Source: Micromonospora endophytica | GTDB taxonomy: Bacteria; Actinomycetota; Actinomycetes; Mycobacteriales; Micromonosporaceae | Assembly (NCBI RefSeq): GCF_003236305.1 | Contig: NZ_POTX01000003.1 | Location: 22,975 to 86,974, forward strand | Length of the DNA stretch: 64,000 nt | Direction of reading: 5' to 3' | Shown: positions 27,548 through 38,163 of the stretch, piece by piece | How positions within the stretch are numbered: position 1 is the stretch's first letter | Layout: every line of letters starts with the position of its first letter | The notes under the pieces: model-generated | The model's input: the letters and a program-made list of their open reading frames with translations, nothing else | What the model was told of the DNA's origin: nothing | The model's database searches: none | Made by a program: the position numbers and the translations under genes

Positions 27548-27619
27548 CTGAGCCGCAGATCTCCCTCGAAGTCGATCCTGGCCAACTCGGCAGGAGATGA
27601 CGCTCAGCGTGGAATAGGC

Positions 27620-27657
27620 GTTGGTCAGTTGGCCAGAACAAACGGGGGCTGACCAAC
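27620..27657. promoter_or_regulatory. 9-bp inverted repeat upstream of the GNAT gene
   Basis: GTTGGTCAG (27620-27628) and CTGACCAAC (27649-27657) are perfect arms separated by 20 nt, 33 nt before the next start codon. The wide spacing suits an operator better than a terminator. Confidence 0.4.
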
Positions 27658-27689
27658 CCGTATCGGAGATGAAATCTGATGGAGGACAC

Positions 27690-27998
27690 ATGGCAGTGCA
27701 TGTGAAGGATGTCCCCGAAGCAAAACAGTACGAAGCTCGGGTCGAGGGAGAGTCCAAGGTCGCGGGCATCGCGCAGTACATCCGCACCGCGGAACTCATC
27801 GCGTTCGTACACACCGAGGTCTCGCCGGAGTACGAGGGCAGGGGAGTGGGGGCGGCCCTGGCCCGCGCCGGCCTCGACGAGGCCCGCGCGGCGAACCTGC
27901 TGGTCCTGCCCACCTGCCCGTTCTTCGCGGGGTGGATCGCCCGGCACCCCGAGTACCAGGACCTGGTGTACCAGTCCCGCAGCAGAGTCAGCGACTGA
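27690..27998 (+). CDS. small GNAT-family N-acetyltransferase (YidJ/CG-type)
   Basis: A 102-residue protein matching the short GNAT_CG-type fold: ELIAFVHTEVSPEYEGRGVGAAL contains the acetyl-CoA pyrophosphate loop (EGRGVG), and PTCPFFAGWIARHPEYQDLV is the family C terminus. The start is ATG 27690 after GGAGG. The substrate is unknown. Confidence 0.8.
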   Translation: MAVHVKDVPEAKQYEARVEGESKVAGIAQYIRTAELIAFVHTEVSPEYEGRGVGAALARAGLDEARAANLLVLPTCPFFAGWIARHPEYQDLVYQSRSRVSD

Positions 27999-28051
27999 AG
28001 TGCAAGGTACGCGCAGAGCGCACCCAGACCAGGTGCAGAGGGAAGGACGTC

Positions 28052-28363
28052 ATGACTGAGCTTGTGATCGGCAGAAGCTACCGGTTCAACCTGGGTGAAC
28101 TGAAGGTCCGGTTCACCTTTGATTCGCAGACACAGGGCAGCTTCGTCGTCGAGAACGGTGGTGGGCTTGCGCCCGACGGTCACGCGGAGACCGTGAAGCT
28201 GGACCTGAGGAAGATCCGCGACGGCGTCTACTTGAATTCGTGGACGGAGGCCAGCGGTGCCACCGTCACCCACGTCGAGGATTTCGCCAACGCGACGCTG
28301 TATTCCAACGTGACTGTCGGCGGCACTCTCTACAACTTTGTCGGGACTATCGAGGAGGCATGA
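28052..28363 (+). CDS. MoaF-like lipocalin-fold small protein
   Basis: A 103-residue beta-rich protein (YRFNLGELKVRFTF, GVYLNSWTEASGATVTHVEDF) resembling the MoaF-related calycin domain. GGGAAGG precedes ATG 28052. The stop overlaps the start of the SnoaL gene (ATGA), so the two are coupled. The role is unknown. Confidence 0.55.
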   Translation: MTELVIGRSYRFNLGELKVRFTFDSQTQGSFVVENGGGLAPDGHAETVKLDLRKIRDGVYLNSWTEASGATVTHVEDFANATLYSNVTVGGTLYNFVGTIEEA

Positions 28364-28755
28364 CCATGGCCGCGAACACGGCGACTGACCAGGCTCAACG
28401 CAATACCGAAATCGTACTGACCGCCATGCGAGAACTCTTCGCCGAGAAGGACATCACGGCGCTCGACCGGTACTGGTCTGAGCCTTACGTCCAGCACAGT
28501 CCGCAGATGGCCAACGGTCTGGACACGCTACGCGCCGTCGTGCCGGGTCTGGAGGGCTTCTCCTGGGAGCCGAAGCGGATCGCCGCACAGGGCGACCTCG
28601 TATTCACCCACAGCATCGTCCATGGCTGGGCACCGAACCCGGTCGTCATCGTTGACATCTTCCGGCTCGAAAATGGCCGTATCGTCGAACACTGGGATGT
28701 CATTCAGGACTTTACCTCTCCCGAAGCGACCGTCACCGGTAACCCGATGATCTGA
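28360..28755 (+). CDS. SnoaL-like NTF2-fold protein
   Basis: A 131-residue protein with the SnoaL/NTF2 pattern: MRELFAEKDITALDRYW, YVQHSPQMANG, FRLENGRIVEHWDVIQDF. It is close to predicted SnoaL-like aldol-condensation-associated proteins found beside oxidoreductases. GAGGAGG precedes the start. It is coupled to the MoaF-like gene. Confidence 0.75.
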   Translation: MTMAANTATDQAQRNTEIVLTAMRELFAEKDITALDRYWSEPYVQHSPQMANGLDTLRAVVPGLEGFSWEPKRIAAQGDLVFTHSIVHGWAPNPVVIVDIFRLENGRIVEHWDVIQDFTSPEATVTGNPMI

Positions 28756-28868
28756 CACTCCGTAGGTGGAAGAGGGGCGGATCCGGCACCCGTTCCTTCC
28801 CACCGAACCACCGACCCCGACCTCGGTCGAAGGCTCGGCGCGGACAAGCTGAGACAAGGAGACGAGCA

Positions 28869-29642
28869 ATGGGAACGGAGCCCGCCACGAGCACGGTCCT
28901 GTCGGGCGGTAGCCGTACCCTGCTCTCCTACCGGCGTCAGTTGGCCCGCGAGCGGCACATCAGCCATGTGCTGCAACACGCCATCCAGCCCGCAAGCAGC
29001 GTCGTCGGTGACCTCGCTGGACTGCGGGTCGCCGTGCGATGCCGCGCAGCGGACCCCGTACTGCGGATCGGTGGAGACTGGTACCTGGTTCTTCCACTGG
29101 CCAACGGAGATCTGGTCATGGCTGTCGGCGACGTCGTCGGTCACGGGCTGCGGGCCGTCGAGGCCATGATCGGATTGCGGTATGCAATGGCGGCGTACGC
29201 CGTCGAGGGCCACCCACCGGCGATGATCCTGTCTCACCTCAACACACTGCTGATCGGCGCCGGCAACGCCACTACCGCGACCGCTGTCGTCGCGACGTTC
29301 CGGCCTAGCACGGGCCAGATCGTCTGGGCCGGTGCCGGCCATCCGCCGTTGCTGCTGGCCGACCGCCGGCGGGTGGTCCCCCTCCCCAGTCCCGCGGGGC
29401 CGCTGCTGGGGGCGTTCTCGGCACCGCAGTACGCGCAGGAGGCCCGCCAACTGCTGTCCGGTGACTCACTCCTGCTTTACACCGACGGCATGATCAAGCG
29501 GGGAAACTTTGACCATGGCATCGAGCTGCTTGCCGATCAGCTCGTCGGCCTCGACGCGCACCCGGCAGCAATCCTCGACCGACTCGACTTCGGCGCCGCC
29601 CGCGACGACGCGTGTGCCCTTCTGGCACAGCGCTTGCGGTGA
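28869..29642 (+). CDS. SpoIIE/RsbU-type PP2C phosphatase
   Basis: A 257-residue protein with a single PP2C-type phosphatase domain. Metal-binding signatures are GGDWY, VGDVVGHG, LYTDGMIKR and RDDACALL. No sensory domain is present, so activity probably depends on partners. Such phosphatases act on STAS-domain anti-anti-sigma factors; a STAS gene occurs far away at 42459-42863. AAGGAGA precedes ATG 28869. Confidence 0.85.
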   Translation: MGTEPATSTVLSGGSRTLLSYRRQLARERHISHVLQHAIQPASSVVGDLAGLRVAVRCRAADPVLRIGGDWYLVLPLANGDLVMAVGDVVGHGLRAVEAMIGLRYAMAAYAVEGHPPAMILSHLNTLLIGAGNATTATAVVATFRPSTGQIVWAGAGHPPLLLADRRRVVPLPSPAGPLLGAFSAPQYAQEARQLLSGDSLLLYTDGMIKRGNFDHGIELLADQLVGLDAHPAAILDRLDFGAARDDACALLAQRLR

Positions 29643-29659
29643 GGCGTCCTTCGAAGGCG

Positions 29660-29890
29660 TGGTCGAAGGCCGGTGGATCCGGGCGTTCACGCTTCCGATG
29701 GCGTTGGTTGAGCAGACGACCGTGCGGATATCGGCGTCGAACGCTTGGCGATCGCGTCCCAGTGCTGGCGGCATCAACACGTCCTCGGCACCGCGGCTCT
29801 TGAGCTCGGTGCACACCTGGAACCAGAACTTCGCACCCTCGCCGCCGTCGCCGGCCCGCAGGCCGAGGATGCCGCGGGTGCCGGTGTCAG
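29660..29890 (-). pseudogene. remnant of an IS256 (Mutator) family transposase
   Basis: The minus strand encodes ILGLRAGDGGEGAKFW and TELKSRGAEDVLM, then after an internal deletion TVVCSTNAIGSVNARIHR. These are conserved IS256 blocks (LGLWAGDGGEGAKFW, STNAIESVNARIRR) that are normally over 100 residues apart. The intervening catalytic region is gone. Confidence 0.75.
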
Positions 29891-29911
29891 CTCAGAACGT
29901 GGATACGGCCG

Positions 29912-30340
29912 TCATGCCTCTGCCCGAGCGGCGAGGGCCGTGTTCATTGCCGCGAAGCCCGACTCGGTCGAGCGCAACATGCCGCCCAGCATCATCACGA
30001 GCAACCCGGAGAAGCGTTCGGACTGGGTGAACCGGGTCGATTCGGGAGTGAGCGGTTCGATGTCGAAGGAGTGCGCGCCGTCGAAGATGCCCGGGACGAG
30101 CAAACGGCCGAGCCACGCGAGCCGCCGCTCGGGCTCGACGACGGTGACGGTGGGAGTGAAGCGGCGCGGCTTGGCCCCGGGGATAGCGATGGTCACCGCC
30201 AGCCGAGATCCCCGGGTCAGGCTGCCGTCAAGCTTCGTGATGAATGGGTTCCATTCCGGGTATGCAGCAGTGTCGGTGAGGATCGCCCACACGCGATCCG
30301 CGGGCGCGGCAATGTCGATCGTGTGGCTGATGGTAGGCAT
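29912..30340 (-). CDS. SRPBCC family protein (polyketide cyclase/dehydrase-like)
   Basis: A 142-residue helix-grip protein: IDIAAPADRVWAILTDTAAY, PEWNPFI and a terminal amphipathic helix. This is the standard length for SRPBCC stress or lipid-binding proteins. GGAGAGGA precedes the ATG at 30340. It lies between an IS256 remnant and LAL copy 2. Confidence 0.8.
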   Translation of the reverse strand: MPTISHTIDIAAPADRVWAILTDTAAYPEWNPFITKLDGSLTRGSRLAVTIAIPGAKPRRFTPTVTVVEPERRLAWLGRLLVPGIFDGAHSFDIEPLTPESTRFTQSERFSGLLVMMLGGMLRSTESGFAAMNTALAARAEA

Positions 30341-30655
30341 GGTCGTCCTCTCCTGGTCTGGCCTGAGGGCGACTCAGTGGCCAAATCGGTTGTGCGACAA
30401 GGTTGTCGAATAGTTCCAGGTAATCCTCGGGACGAGGCCGTGCGAACCGAACCGCCGGCGGTCATCGTCGAGCCACCAGGATCGCACCCGTGGCGACGGT
30501 TCGCGTCGGTGGAAGCTACGGAGATCCCGACCGATCGCACCGTGCTGGCACGTTGTATGAGCCCGGCCGACGCTGTCAAAACAGCCGAATGCGGCCGTTA
30601 GATCGAGCACCGAGGCATGGCTGCCCGGGCTTCTGGCTGTGATGTGCCCGGCCGG
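30341..30655. other. intergenic region between SRPBCC gene and LAL copy 2
   Basis: 315 nt with no convincing gene. It must hold the promoter of the minus-strand SRPBCC gene. A short minus-strand open frame here has no recognisable domain. Confidence 0.4.
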
Positions 30656-33424
30656 TCAGCGCAGCGGCAGTTCCTTGAGCTGCCGGCGGGAGGTGATGCC
30701 GAGCTTACGGAAGATGCTGCGCAGGTGGGCTTCGATCGTGCGCGGGCTCAGGAACAACTGTGCGCCGATCTCCCGGGAGGTTGCCCCGGTGGCGACCAAT
30801 CGCGCGATGTGCAGCTCGTGGCTGGTGAGGGCGTGGGCCGGCTGGGTGGTGCGTTTGCGCGGGTGCTCACCGGTGGCGCGCAGCTCGCGGGCGGCTCGCT
30901 CGGCGAACGCTTCCACACCCATGCCCGACAGCAGTTGGTGGGCGGTGCGGAGGCTCTTGCGCGCCTCCTGGCGGCGGCCTTCGCGGCGCAGCCACTCGCC
31001 GTAGACGAGGTGAGCACGAGCCGTGTCGCTGGCCATCCGGGACTTACCGAGCCGTTCGATCGCCTCGCGGTAGTGCTTCTCGCTATCAGGCCCCGTGCTG
31101 GTCAGCGCTCGTGAGCGGGCGGCCAGGCCGAGCGCCCATGAGGTGCCGCACGCATCCGCGCGTGAGCTGAACTGCTCCAGCGCGAGCGCCGCTCGTTCCG
31201 GCTCGCCGGCCCGGACGGAAGCCTCGATGAGCTCGGGCAGGCCCGCGCTGCTGATCGACAGTTCGGCGGACCCGCACGCTCTCTCCGCCGCTTCCCGCGC
31301 AACCGAATAGTTGCCCAACCCGTTGTGCAGTACTGCCACCGCGTACTGAGCCAGGGCGACATCCGTACCCCCGTCGGGGTAGATGTCCTCTTGGGCAATG
31401 ATGGCGTTGAGCGCGGTGGTCTCGGCCTGGTCTCCACGCCAGGCGTGGAGAATGACGTGAGCATGGCGCAACGGCACGCCCCCGGTCGCCTCTGTGAGCC
31501 CTGTGGCCTCGGCGGCCAACTCGCTTGCCCGGATGAGATCGCCCAGCAGGACCGACGTGATAGACAGGAAGTTCAGTGCGGCGGGGAGCGCGGCCAGCGC
31601 GCCGGCTTCACGAGCGAGGTGGACGTTGCGGGTGGCCAACACGTAGAGCAGTTCGTCGTCGAGGACCGCCAAAGCGTTGCGGCCAGCCAGCCACAGCCAA
31701 CGGTCGCTCTGGCTGGAGTGCCCAGATTCCCCCTGCGGGCCGTCGCGGAACGCTGCCAGCGCGAGCCGCAGCCCGGGCGCTCCTGCCGAATATCCCCTTG
31801 TCAGGGTCGTCGCCAGCCCGTCAAGGAGCAGGTCCACCGGTCGCGGCGACACCTCAGGTGCGGGGGCGGCCAGGGCCGCTTCGGCGATCCGCACCGCGTC
31901 GCCCCCACCGTTGATGATGGCCGCATCCAGGGCCTGTAGATAGGTCTCGCGGGACAGCGCGGCGTCCAACGGGGCGAGTGCCTTGGCGGCATCCATCAGC
32001 ATGCCCGGCACCTCGGTGCCACGGGTCAGGTGGAACGCGATCTGGGCTCGCAGCAGGTCGAGCCGCGCGCGTTGCAGGGGACCCAGCGACCCGATCGGCG
32101 CCGCCAGGAGCAGTTCCAGCGCGCGTTCGGACGCGCCGGCCTCGTGCGTGACGTACGCGGCTTTGAGTGCCCGGCTCGCGCGGACGGCGGGCTGAGGAGT
32201 CAGCTCGGTGGCCCGTTGGAGGAACGCGGCTGCGGCGGCCAGTCCGCCGCGGGCGCGGGCCCGGTCGGCTGATTGCTTAAGTTCGGCAGCAGCGTCCTCG
32301 TCGGTGCCCAAGACCGATTGTGCGCGGTGCCAGGCGCGCCGGTCCGGGTCGGTTTGCGGGTCGGTGGCGGCGGCCAGCGCGCCGTGGGCGCGGCGGTGGT
32401 CAGGTGGCGTGGCGGCCCGGTAGACCGCCGAACGCGCCAACGGATGACAGAACCGCACTCGGAGTTCGATCTCGAGTAGTCCGGCGGCTTCTGCGGGTGC
32501 GGCCGCCTCGCGGGCGATGCCGAGTTGGGCGGTGGCGTGCCACAGCAGGGCCACGTCGCCGGTTGGCTCGGCGGCGGCGACCAGCAGGAGTAGTTGGGTG
32601 TCGGGGGGCAGGTTGCTGGAGCGGCGCCGGAATTCGTCCTCGATGCGGTGTGGGACGCTGAGGGTGTCGGGCAGTTCGAACCCGCCGGCCAGGTGCGTCG
32701 GCGGCGCGCTGCGGGGCAGTTCCAGCAGCGCCAGCGGGTTGCCGCGCGTCTCGGCGACGATGCGGTCACGGACCTCGTCGTCTAGCGGGGTGCGGACCGC
32801 GGTCGCCAGCAGCGCCTCGGCATCGGTGTCGCTGAGCCCGTCCAGGCGCATCGTCGGCAGTCCGGCGAACGCGTCGACGGGGCCATCGCCAGCGTCACGC
32901 AGCGCGAAGAGTAGGGCGATCCGCTCGGCGGCGACCCGGCGTGCCACGAACGCCAGGACTTGCGCGGAGGCCTCGTCCAGCCATTGGGCGTCGTCGACGA
33001 GGCACAACAGCGGCCCGTTCTCGGCGACCTCGGCGAGCAGGTTGAGGGTGGCCAGCCCGACCAGGAACCGGTCCGATGCAGGTCCGGCGCGTAAGCCGAA
33101 CGCTACGCCGAGGGCAGCCTGCTGCGGCTCGGGCAGCGCATCCGCGTGGGCCAGCAGCGGCGCGCACAGCTGGTGCAAGCCGGCGAACGCGAACTGGGTC
33201 TCGGACTCCGCTCCGACCGAGTGCTCGACCCGGAACCCCGATGCAGCCGCGGCCTCGCGGGCGTGCTCCAGGATCGCGGTCTTTCCGATGCCCGCCTCCC
33301 CGCGCACCACCAGTGCCCCGCTGCGTCCGGTCTGTGCCTGAGCGAGAAGGTGTTCGACGGCGACGCGTTCTGCACGCCGGCCCAGAAGGGTCACCAGTTC
33401 ACTCTCACCTGAATCCGTCGGCAC
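30656..33424 (-). CDS. LuxR-family LAL regulator, copy 2
   Basis: A 922-residue paralogue of the 19367-22183 regulator with the same order: Walker A GEAGIGKT near residue 42, Walker B LCLVDDAQW, TPR-like middle, and LuxR HTH (LTSHELHIARLVATGATSRE). GTG 33424 is the likely start. DNA identity with copy 1 is patchy, with a stretch of more than 200 bp around 32517-32742 matching 21231-21455 essentially exactly while flanks differ. This points to gene conversion. It is probably not redundant, because the central regions diverge. Confidence 0.9.
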   Translation of the reverse strand: MPTDSGESELVTLLGRRAERVAVEHLLAQAQTGRSGALVVRGEAGIGKTAILEHAREAAAASGFRVEHSVGAESETQFAFAGLHQLCAPLLAHADALPEPQQAALGVAFGLRAGPASDRFLVGLATLNLLAEVAENGPLLCLVDDAQWLDEASAQVLAFVARRVAAERIALLFALRDAGDGPVDAFAGLPTMRLDGLSDTDAEALLATAVRTPLDDEVRDRIVAETRGNPLALLELPRSAPPTHLAGGFELPDTLSVPHRIEDEFRRRSSNLPPDTQLLLLVAAAEPTGDVALLWHATAQLGIAREAAAPAEAAGLLEIELRVRFCHPLARSAVYRAATPPDHRRAHGALAAATDPQTDPDRRAWHRAQSVLGTDEDAAAELKQSADRARARGGLAAAAAFLQRATELTPQPAVRASRALKAAYVTHEAGASERALELLLAAPIGSLGPLQRARLDLLRAQIAFHLTRGTEVPGMLMDAAKALAPLDAALSRETYLQALDAAIINGGGDAVRIAEAALAAPAPEVSPRPVDLLLDGLATTLTRGYSAGAPGLRLALAAFRDGPQGESGHSSQSDRWLWLAGRNALAVLDDELLYVLATRNVHLAREAGALAALPAALNFLSITSVLLGDLIRASELAAEATGLTEATGGVPLRHAHVILHAWRGDQAETTALNAIIAQEDIYPDGGTDVALAQYAVAVLHNGLGNYSVAREAAERACGSAELSISSAGLPELIEASVRAGEPERAALALEQFSSRADACGTSWALGLAARSRALTSTGPDSEKHYREAIERLGKSRMASDTARAHLVYGEWLRREGRRQEARKSLRTAHQLLSGMGVEAFAERAARELRATGEHPRKRTTQPAHALTSHELHIARLVATGATSREIGAQLFLSPRTIEAHLRSIFRKLGITSRRQLKELPLR

Positions 33425-33718
33425 CGTAACGGGAAATTAAAACTAGGTGATTATTACCGAAGCGAACCCCGGCGGCCAGAGCTGGATCTCCACCGCGGCA
33501 GGGTGGCCAGCGCGTCCGTCGACGCCGTCGTTGGTCGTGGCGCGCCTCAGGCAGCGACCATCCACCTCGCGGCACGGTGACGACCGGCGAAGCTGTCAGG
33601 GCTACGACGGTTCTCAAACGGGTGCGTCCGAAATGAGGTTCCCGCGGCAGTTGCCTTGGGCGGGCAGGCCGGCACGGTCCACCGTCGACCCGCCAGCAGA
33701 TCGACGAGGAAGAAAGTC

Positions 33719-33960
33719 AGGGCAGCGGCAGGTCTTTGAGCTGTCGGCGGGAGGTGATGTCGAGTTTGCGGAAGATGTTGCGTAGGTGGGCTTCGATGGT
33801 GCGACAAGGTGCGTCCGATGCCCGCTTCCCCGCGCACCACCAGCGCTCCGCTGCGTCCGGCCTGTGCCTGCGCAAGTAGTTGCTTGACCGTGTCGCGCTC
33901 CGCGCGCCGGCCGATATGGTTCGCCAGTTTCACTTTCGCCCGAGTCCGTCGGTACTGCAC
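33719..33960 (-). pseudogene. third LAL regulator collapsed by internal deletion
   Basis: Reading minus strand, the N-terminal block (NHIGRRAERDTVKQLLAQ and VVRGEAGIG) runs directly, out of frame, into the C-terminal HTH end (TIEAHLRNIFRKL, then TSRRQLKDLPLP). About 2.6 kb of gene body is missing. GGTGCG occurs on both sides of the junction near 33807-33820, suggesting deletion at a short repeat. Confidence 0.8.
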
Positions 33961-34296
33961 TTGGGGTAAAGCTAGTCGGTGGCCGAGGGCTCGGGGTTGA
34001 GCGCTCGGCCCGGCGGCAAAGCTGCGAATCACGCCCATGTGGCTGCGTCAGCAGCCGGTCGCCCGCGATCCGGTCGGGCCAGCCACCCTCCCAGTTAAGG
34101 ACTACGGGGCTTCCACCGACGCCAAGGCGCCGTCACTGCTGCGAGCCTGACAACACGACAACGGCCGGCAGCCCGGGGTGCCGAGGTGATCGGCGTCGGG
34201 TGGCCCCAGCGTGGACCGCGGCCAAGTAATGGGACGCGTCGGGGCGCCACCCCTCCAGCTAGTCGAACGATCAGGCTGCATAACCGTATAGGCATG
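33961..34296. other. intergenic region before the MFS gene, with diverged repeat C
   Basis: No gene is apparent. At 34088-34127 there is a diverged copy of the 39-bp element (GTTAAGG … ACCGACGCCAAGGCGCCG), placed upstream of the LAL pseudogene as copy A is upstream of LAL copy 1. Confidence 0.4.
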
Positions 34297-34326
34297 TTGT
34301 CGAACCGACCAACTGGACTGTAATCT
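34297..34326 (+). promoter_or_regulatory. promoter of the MFS transporter gene
   Basis: TTGTCG at 34297-34302 and TAATCT at 34321-34326 are spaced by 18 nt and lie 38 nt before the ATG at 34365. Confidence 0.5.
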
Positions 34327-34364
34327 GGGCGGCAGCCCACCCGACCTCCTGATCAGGAACTTTC

Positions 34365-35921
34365 ATGAATGACGTAGTCCCCAAGGCCGCCGCCAGGAGC
34401 TGGATCGGTCTTGCCGTACTGGTCCTGCCCCTGCTGTTGATCACGATCGATGGAACAGTCCTGATCCTGGGTCTGCCCGCGATCTCCGCCGAGTTGAGCC
34501 CCACAGGGGTCGAGCAGTTGTGGATGATCGACATCTACTCGCTCGTGCTCGCCGGCCTGCTCGTGGCGATGAGCACCGTGGGTGATCGCTTCGGTCGGCG
34601 CCGCAACCTGCTCATCGGCGCGGTCGTCTTCGCGACCGCGTCCGTGACCGGTGCGTTGGCCACCTCGCCGTGGATGCTGATCGCCGCCCGTGCGTTCCTG
34701 GGCGTGGGCGGTGCGATCATGATGCCCTCGACGCTGTCGCTGGTGCGCAACATGTTCCTCGACCGTCAGCAGCGCCGCTACGCGATGGCCGCGTGGGCGG
34801 CGATGGCTTCGGTCGGCGCGGCGGTCGGGCCGATTGTCGGCGGCTGGGTGATTGAGACATTCAGCTGGCAGGCCGCGTTCTTGATGAACATCCCCGTCAT
34901 GCTGCTTCTGCTCATCCTCGGCCCGTTGCTACTGCCAGAGAGTCGCAACCCCGAGCTGCACAAGATCGACATCCTCAGTGTCGTGCTCTCTTTCGTGGGC
35001 ATGATCGGCGTGGTCTACGCCATCAAGACCCTCACCGGCGGCAAGGACATCGCTCTCGGGATCGCTGCTCTCGTCGTCGGCTTGACCGCAATCGCCCTGT
35101 TCGTCCGCCGGCAACTCACGCTCCCCGCTCCGCTCATGGACGTCAGGCTGTTCACGGTGCGCTACTTCCGGGGCGCCGTCATCGCGGATCTGCTGTCGAT
35201 CTTCGCGATGGTCGGCGCGCTGGTGGCACTCATCCAGTACCTCCAGCTGGTCCTCAGCCTCAACCCGCTCCAGGCGTCCATCTGGCTCATTCCCCAGGCG
35301 TTCTTCGCCGCTACCGCCGCATTCGTCGCGGCAGTGGTGGTCAAGCGTCTCCTCCCCGCCTACGTCATCACCGCCGGACTCCTGATCGCCGCAATGGGCT
35401 TCGGGTTGACCAACTTCCTGTCCCCGACATCGAGCCCCGCCTTGATCGCCGCGTCCCTCGTGTTGGTCTCGCTGGGCGCGGGCATGGGACTTGCGTTGAG
35501 CAACGACATCATCATGAGTTCCGTCAAGCCCGAACGTGCAGGACAGGCCGCCGCCACCTCGGAGACCGCCTACGAGGTCGGCACCACGCTGGGCACGGCC
35601 GTACTGGGCGGGTTACTCGTCGCGTGGTACACCAGGGTGGTCACCGCCGGAACCGATGCGCTCGATCTGCCCGGGTCGATTGCCGAACGGGCGTCTTCGA
35701 CGATGGCGGAGGCCCTGCTGGTAGCGGCCGAGGTCGGTGGCGATGGCGGGGCGTCCATCCTCGAGGTCGCCGAGTCCGCCTTCACCGAAGCGATCATCGT
35801 CACCGGCATGGCCGGCGCCGGGATCATGGTCCTCACCGCGATCTGGGCCCTTGTCACGCTTCAAGGTGCGGCGGCGAACAAGGATCTCGCCGCAGAACAC
35901 GAGCGCGAACTCGTGCCCTGA
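34365..35921 (+). CDS. MFS drug exporter, DHA2 (14-TMS, QacA/SmvA-like)
   Basis: A 518-residue membrane protein with about 14 hydrophobic helices. TM1 holds the DHA2 motif LITIDGTVLILGLPAI, the cytoplasmic loop 2-3 reads GDRFGRRRNLLIG (motif A), and motif C appears as AAVGPIVGGWVIE. It is a proton-coupled exporter of cationic drugs or antiseptics. CAGGAA precedes the ATG. A TetR gene follows 65 nt later on the same strand, a common regulator-pump arrangement. Confidence 0.9.
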   Translation: MNDVVPKAAARSWIGLAVLVLPLLLITIDGTVLILGLPAISAELSPTGVEQLWMIDIYSLVLAGLLVAMSTVGDRFGRRRNLLIGAVVFATASVTGALATSPWMLIAARAFLGVGGAIMMPSTLSLVRNMFLDRQQRRYAMAAWAAMASVGAAVGPIVGGWVIETFSWQAAFLMNIPVMLLLLILGPLLLPESRNPELHKIDILSVVLSFVGMIGVVYAIKTLTGGKDIALGIAALVVGLTAIALFVRRQLTLPAPLMDVRLFTVRYFRGAVIADLLSIFAMVGALVALIQYLQLVLSLNPLQASIWLIPQAFFAATAAFVAAVVVKRLLPAYVITAGLLIAAMGFGLTNFLSPTSSPALIAASLVLVSLGAGMGLALSNDIIMSSVKPERAGQAAATSETAYEVGTTLGTAVLGGLLVAWYTRVVTAGTDALDLPGSIAERASSTMAEALLVAAEVGGDGGASILEVAESAFTEAIIVTGMAGAGIMVLTAIWALVTLQGAAANKDLAAEHERELVP

Positions 35922-35964
35922 TCAGGCGGTCCCCCGCCATTTTGGGGCCGTACGATTGTGCCGT

Positions 35965-35977
35965 ACTGTAGAACAGT
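35965..35977. promoter_or_regulatory. inverted repeat ACTGT-AGA-ACAGT before the TetR gene
   Basis: Perfect 5-bp arms lie 9 nt upstream of the first possible TetR start codon. A short TACGAT box at 35951-35956 suggests that a promoter is overlapped by the repeat. It is a candidate autoregulatory operator. Confidence 0.45.
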
Positions 35978-35986
35978 CGGTCAGTA

Positions 35987-36598
35987 ATGACGTCGATGTG
36001 CGGCGGGTGGTCTGGTGTGGCTGAGGGACGACGGACGCGGAACACCGAGCGCACGCGGCGGGCCGTGCTCGATGCGGCCACTCAGGTGATCCTGGCGAAA
36101 GGTGCCGCCGTCACGCTGGATCAGGTTGCCTCGGTCGCCGGAGTGTCGAAGAGCGGCTTGATTCACCACTTCGGTAGTCGGGACCAGCTTGTGATCGCCG
36201 TGGTGCAAGACGTTCAGGAACGTTTCAGGCAGGCGGTCCTCAGCCACCTCGACCTGTCAGAGAACTACCCCGGCAAGATGCTCCGGGCCTACGTTCGCGC
36301 GCTCTGCGCGGGAAGTTCGGTTGCCGGAGCCGCGCACGACTTCACGTCAGCGGCGATCTGGGGTGGTCTGCACGCGATTCCCGGCGTTGCGGCGGTCACG
36401 GAAGAACACAGTGCGTGGTGGAGCGAGCAGTTCGCCGTCGATGGGTTGAGCCTCGAGCGCATCCAGATCGTGCGCCGAGCCGCCGAGGGCGTCGTCGTTG
36501 CCGCCGTATACGGGGAAGAGAACGACGCGAGCATTGCCACCGCTCGTCGTCTGCTGCTTGAGCTCGCCACTGACGGCACCTTTCACACGCCCATCTGA
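35987..36598 (+). CDS. TetR/AcrR-family regulator
   Basis: A 203-residue protein (193 if the GTG at 36017 is used). HTH: RRAVLDAATQVILAKG, then LDQVASVAGVSKSGLIHHF, followed by a C-terminal helical ligand domain. It probably represses itself and the MFS exporter upstream. Confidence 0.85.
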   Translation: MTSMCGGWSGVAEGRRTRNTERTRRAVLDAATQVILAKGAAVTLDQVASVAGVSKSGLIHHFGSRDQLVIAVVQDVQERFRQAVLSHLDLSENYPGKMLRAYVRALCAGSSVAGAAHDFTSAAIWGGLHAIPGVAAVTEEHSAWWSEQFAVDGLSLERIQIVRRAAEGVVVAAVYGEENDASIATARRLLLELATDGTFHTPI

Positions 36599-36617
36599 CG
36601 CGCTGGCGACCCGCTGA

Positions 36618-38137
<1,520 letters not shown>

Positions 38138-38163
38138 GCGCCGACCGGCGAAAGGAACAGTCG

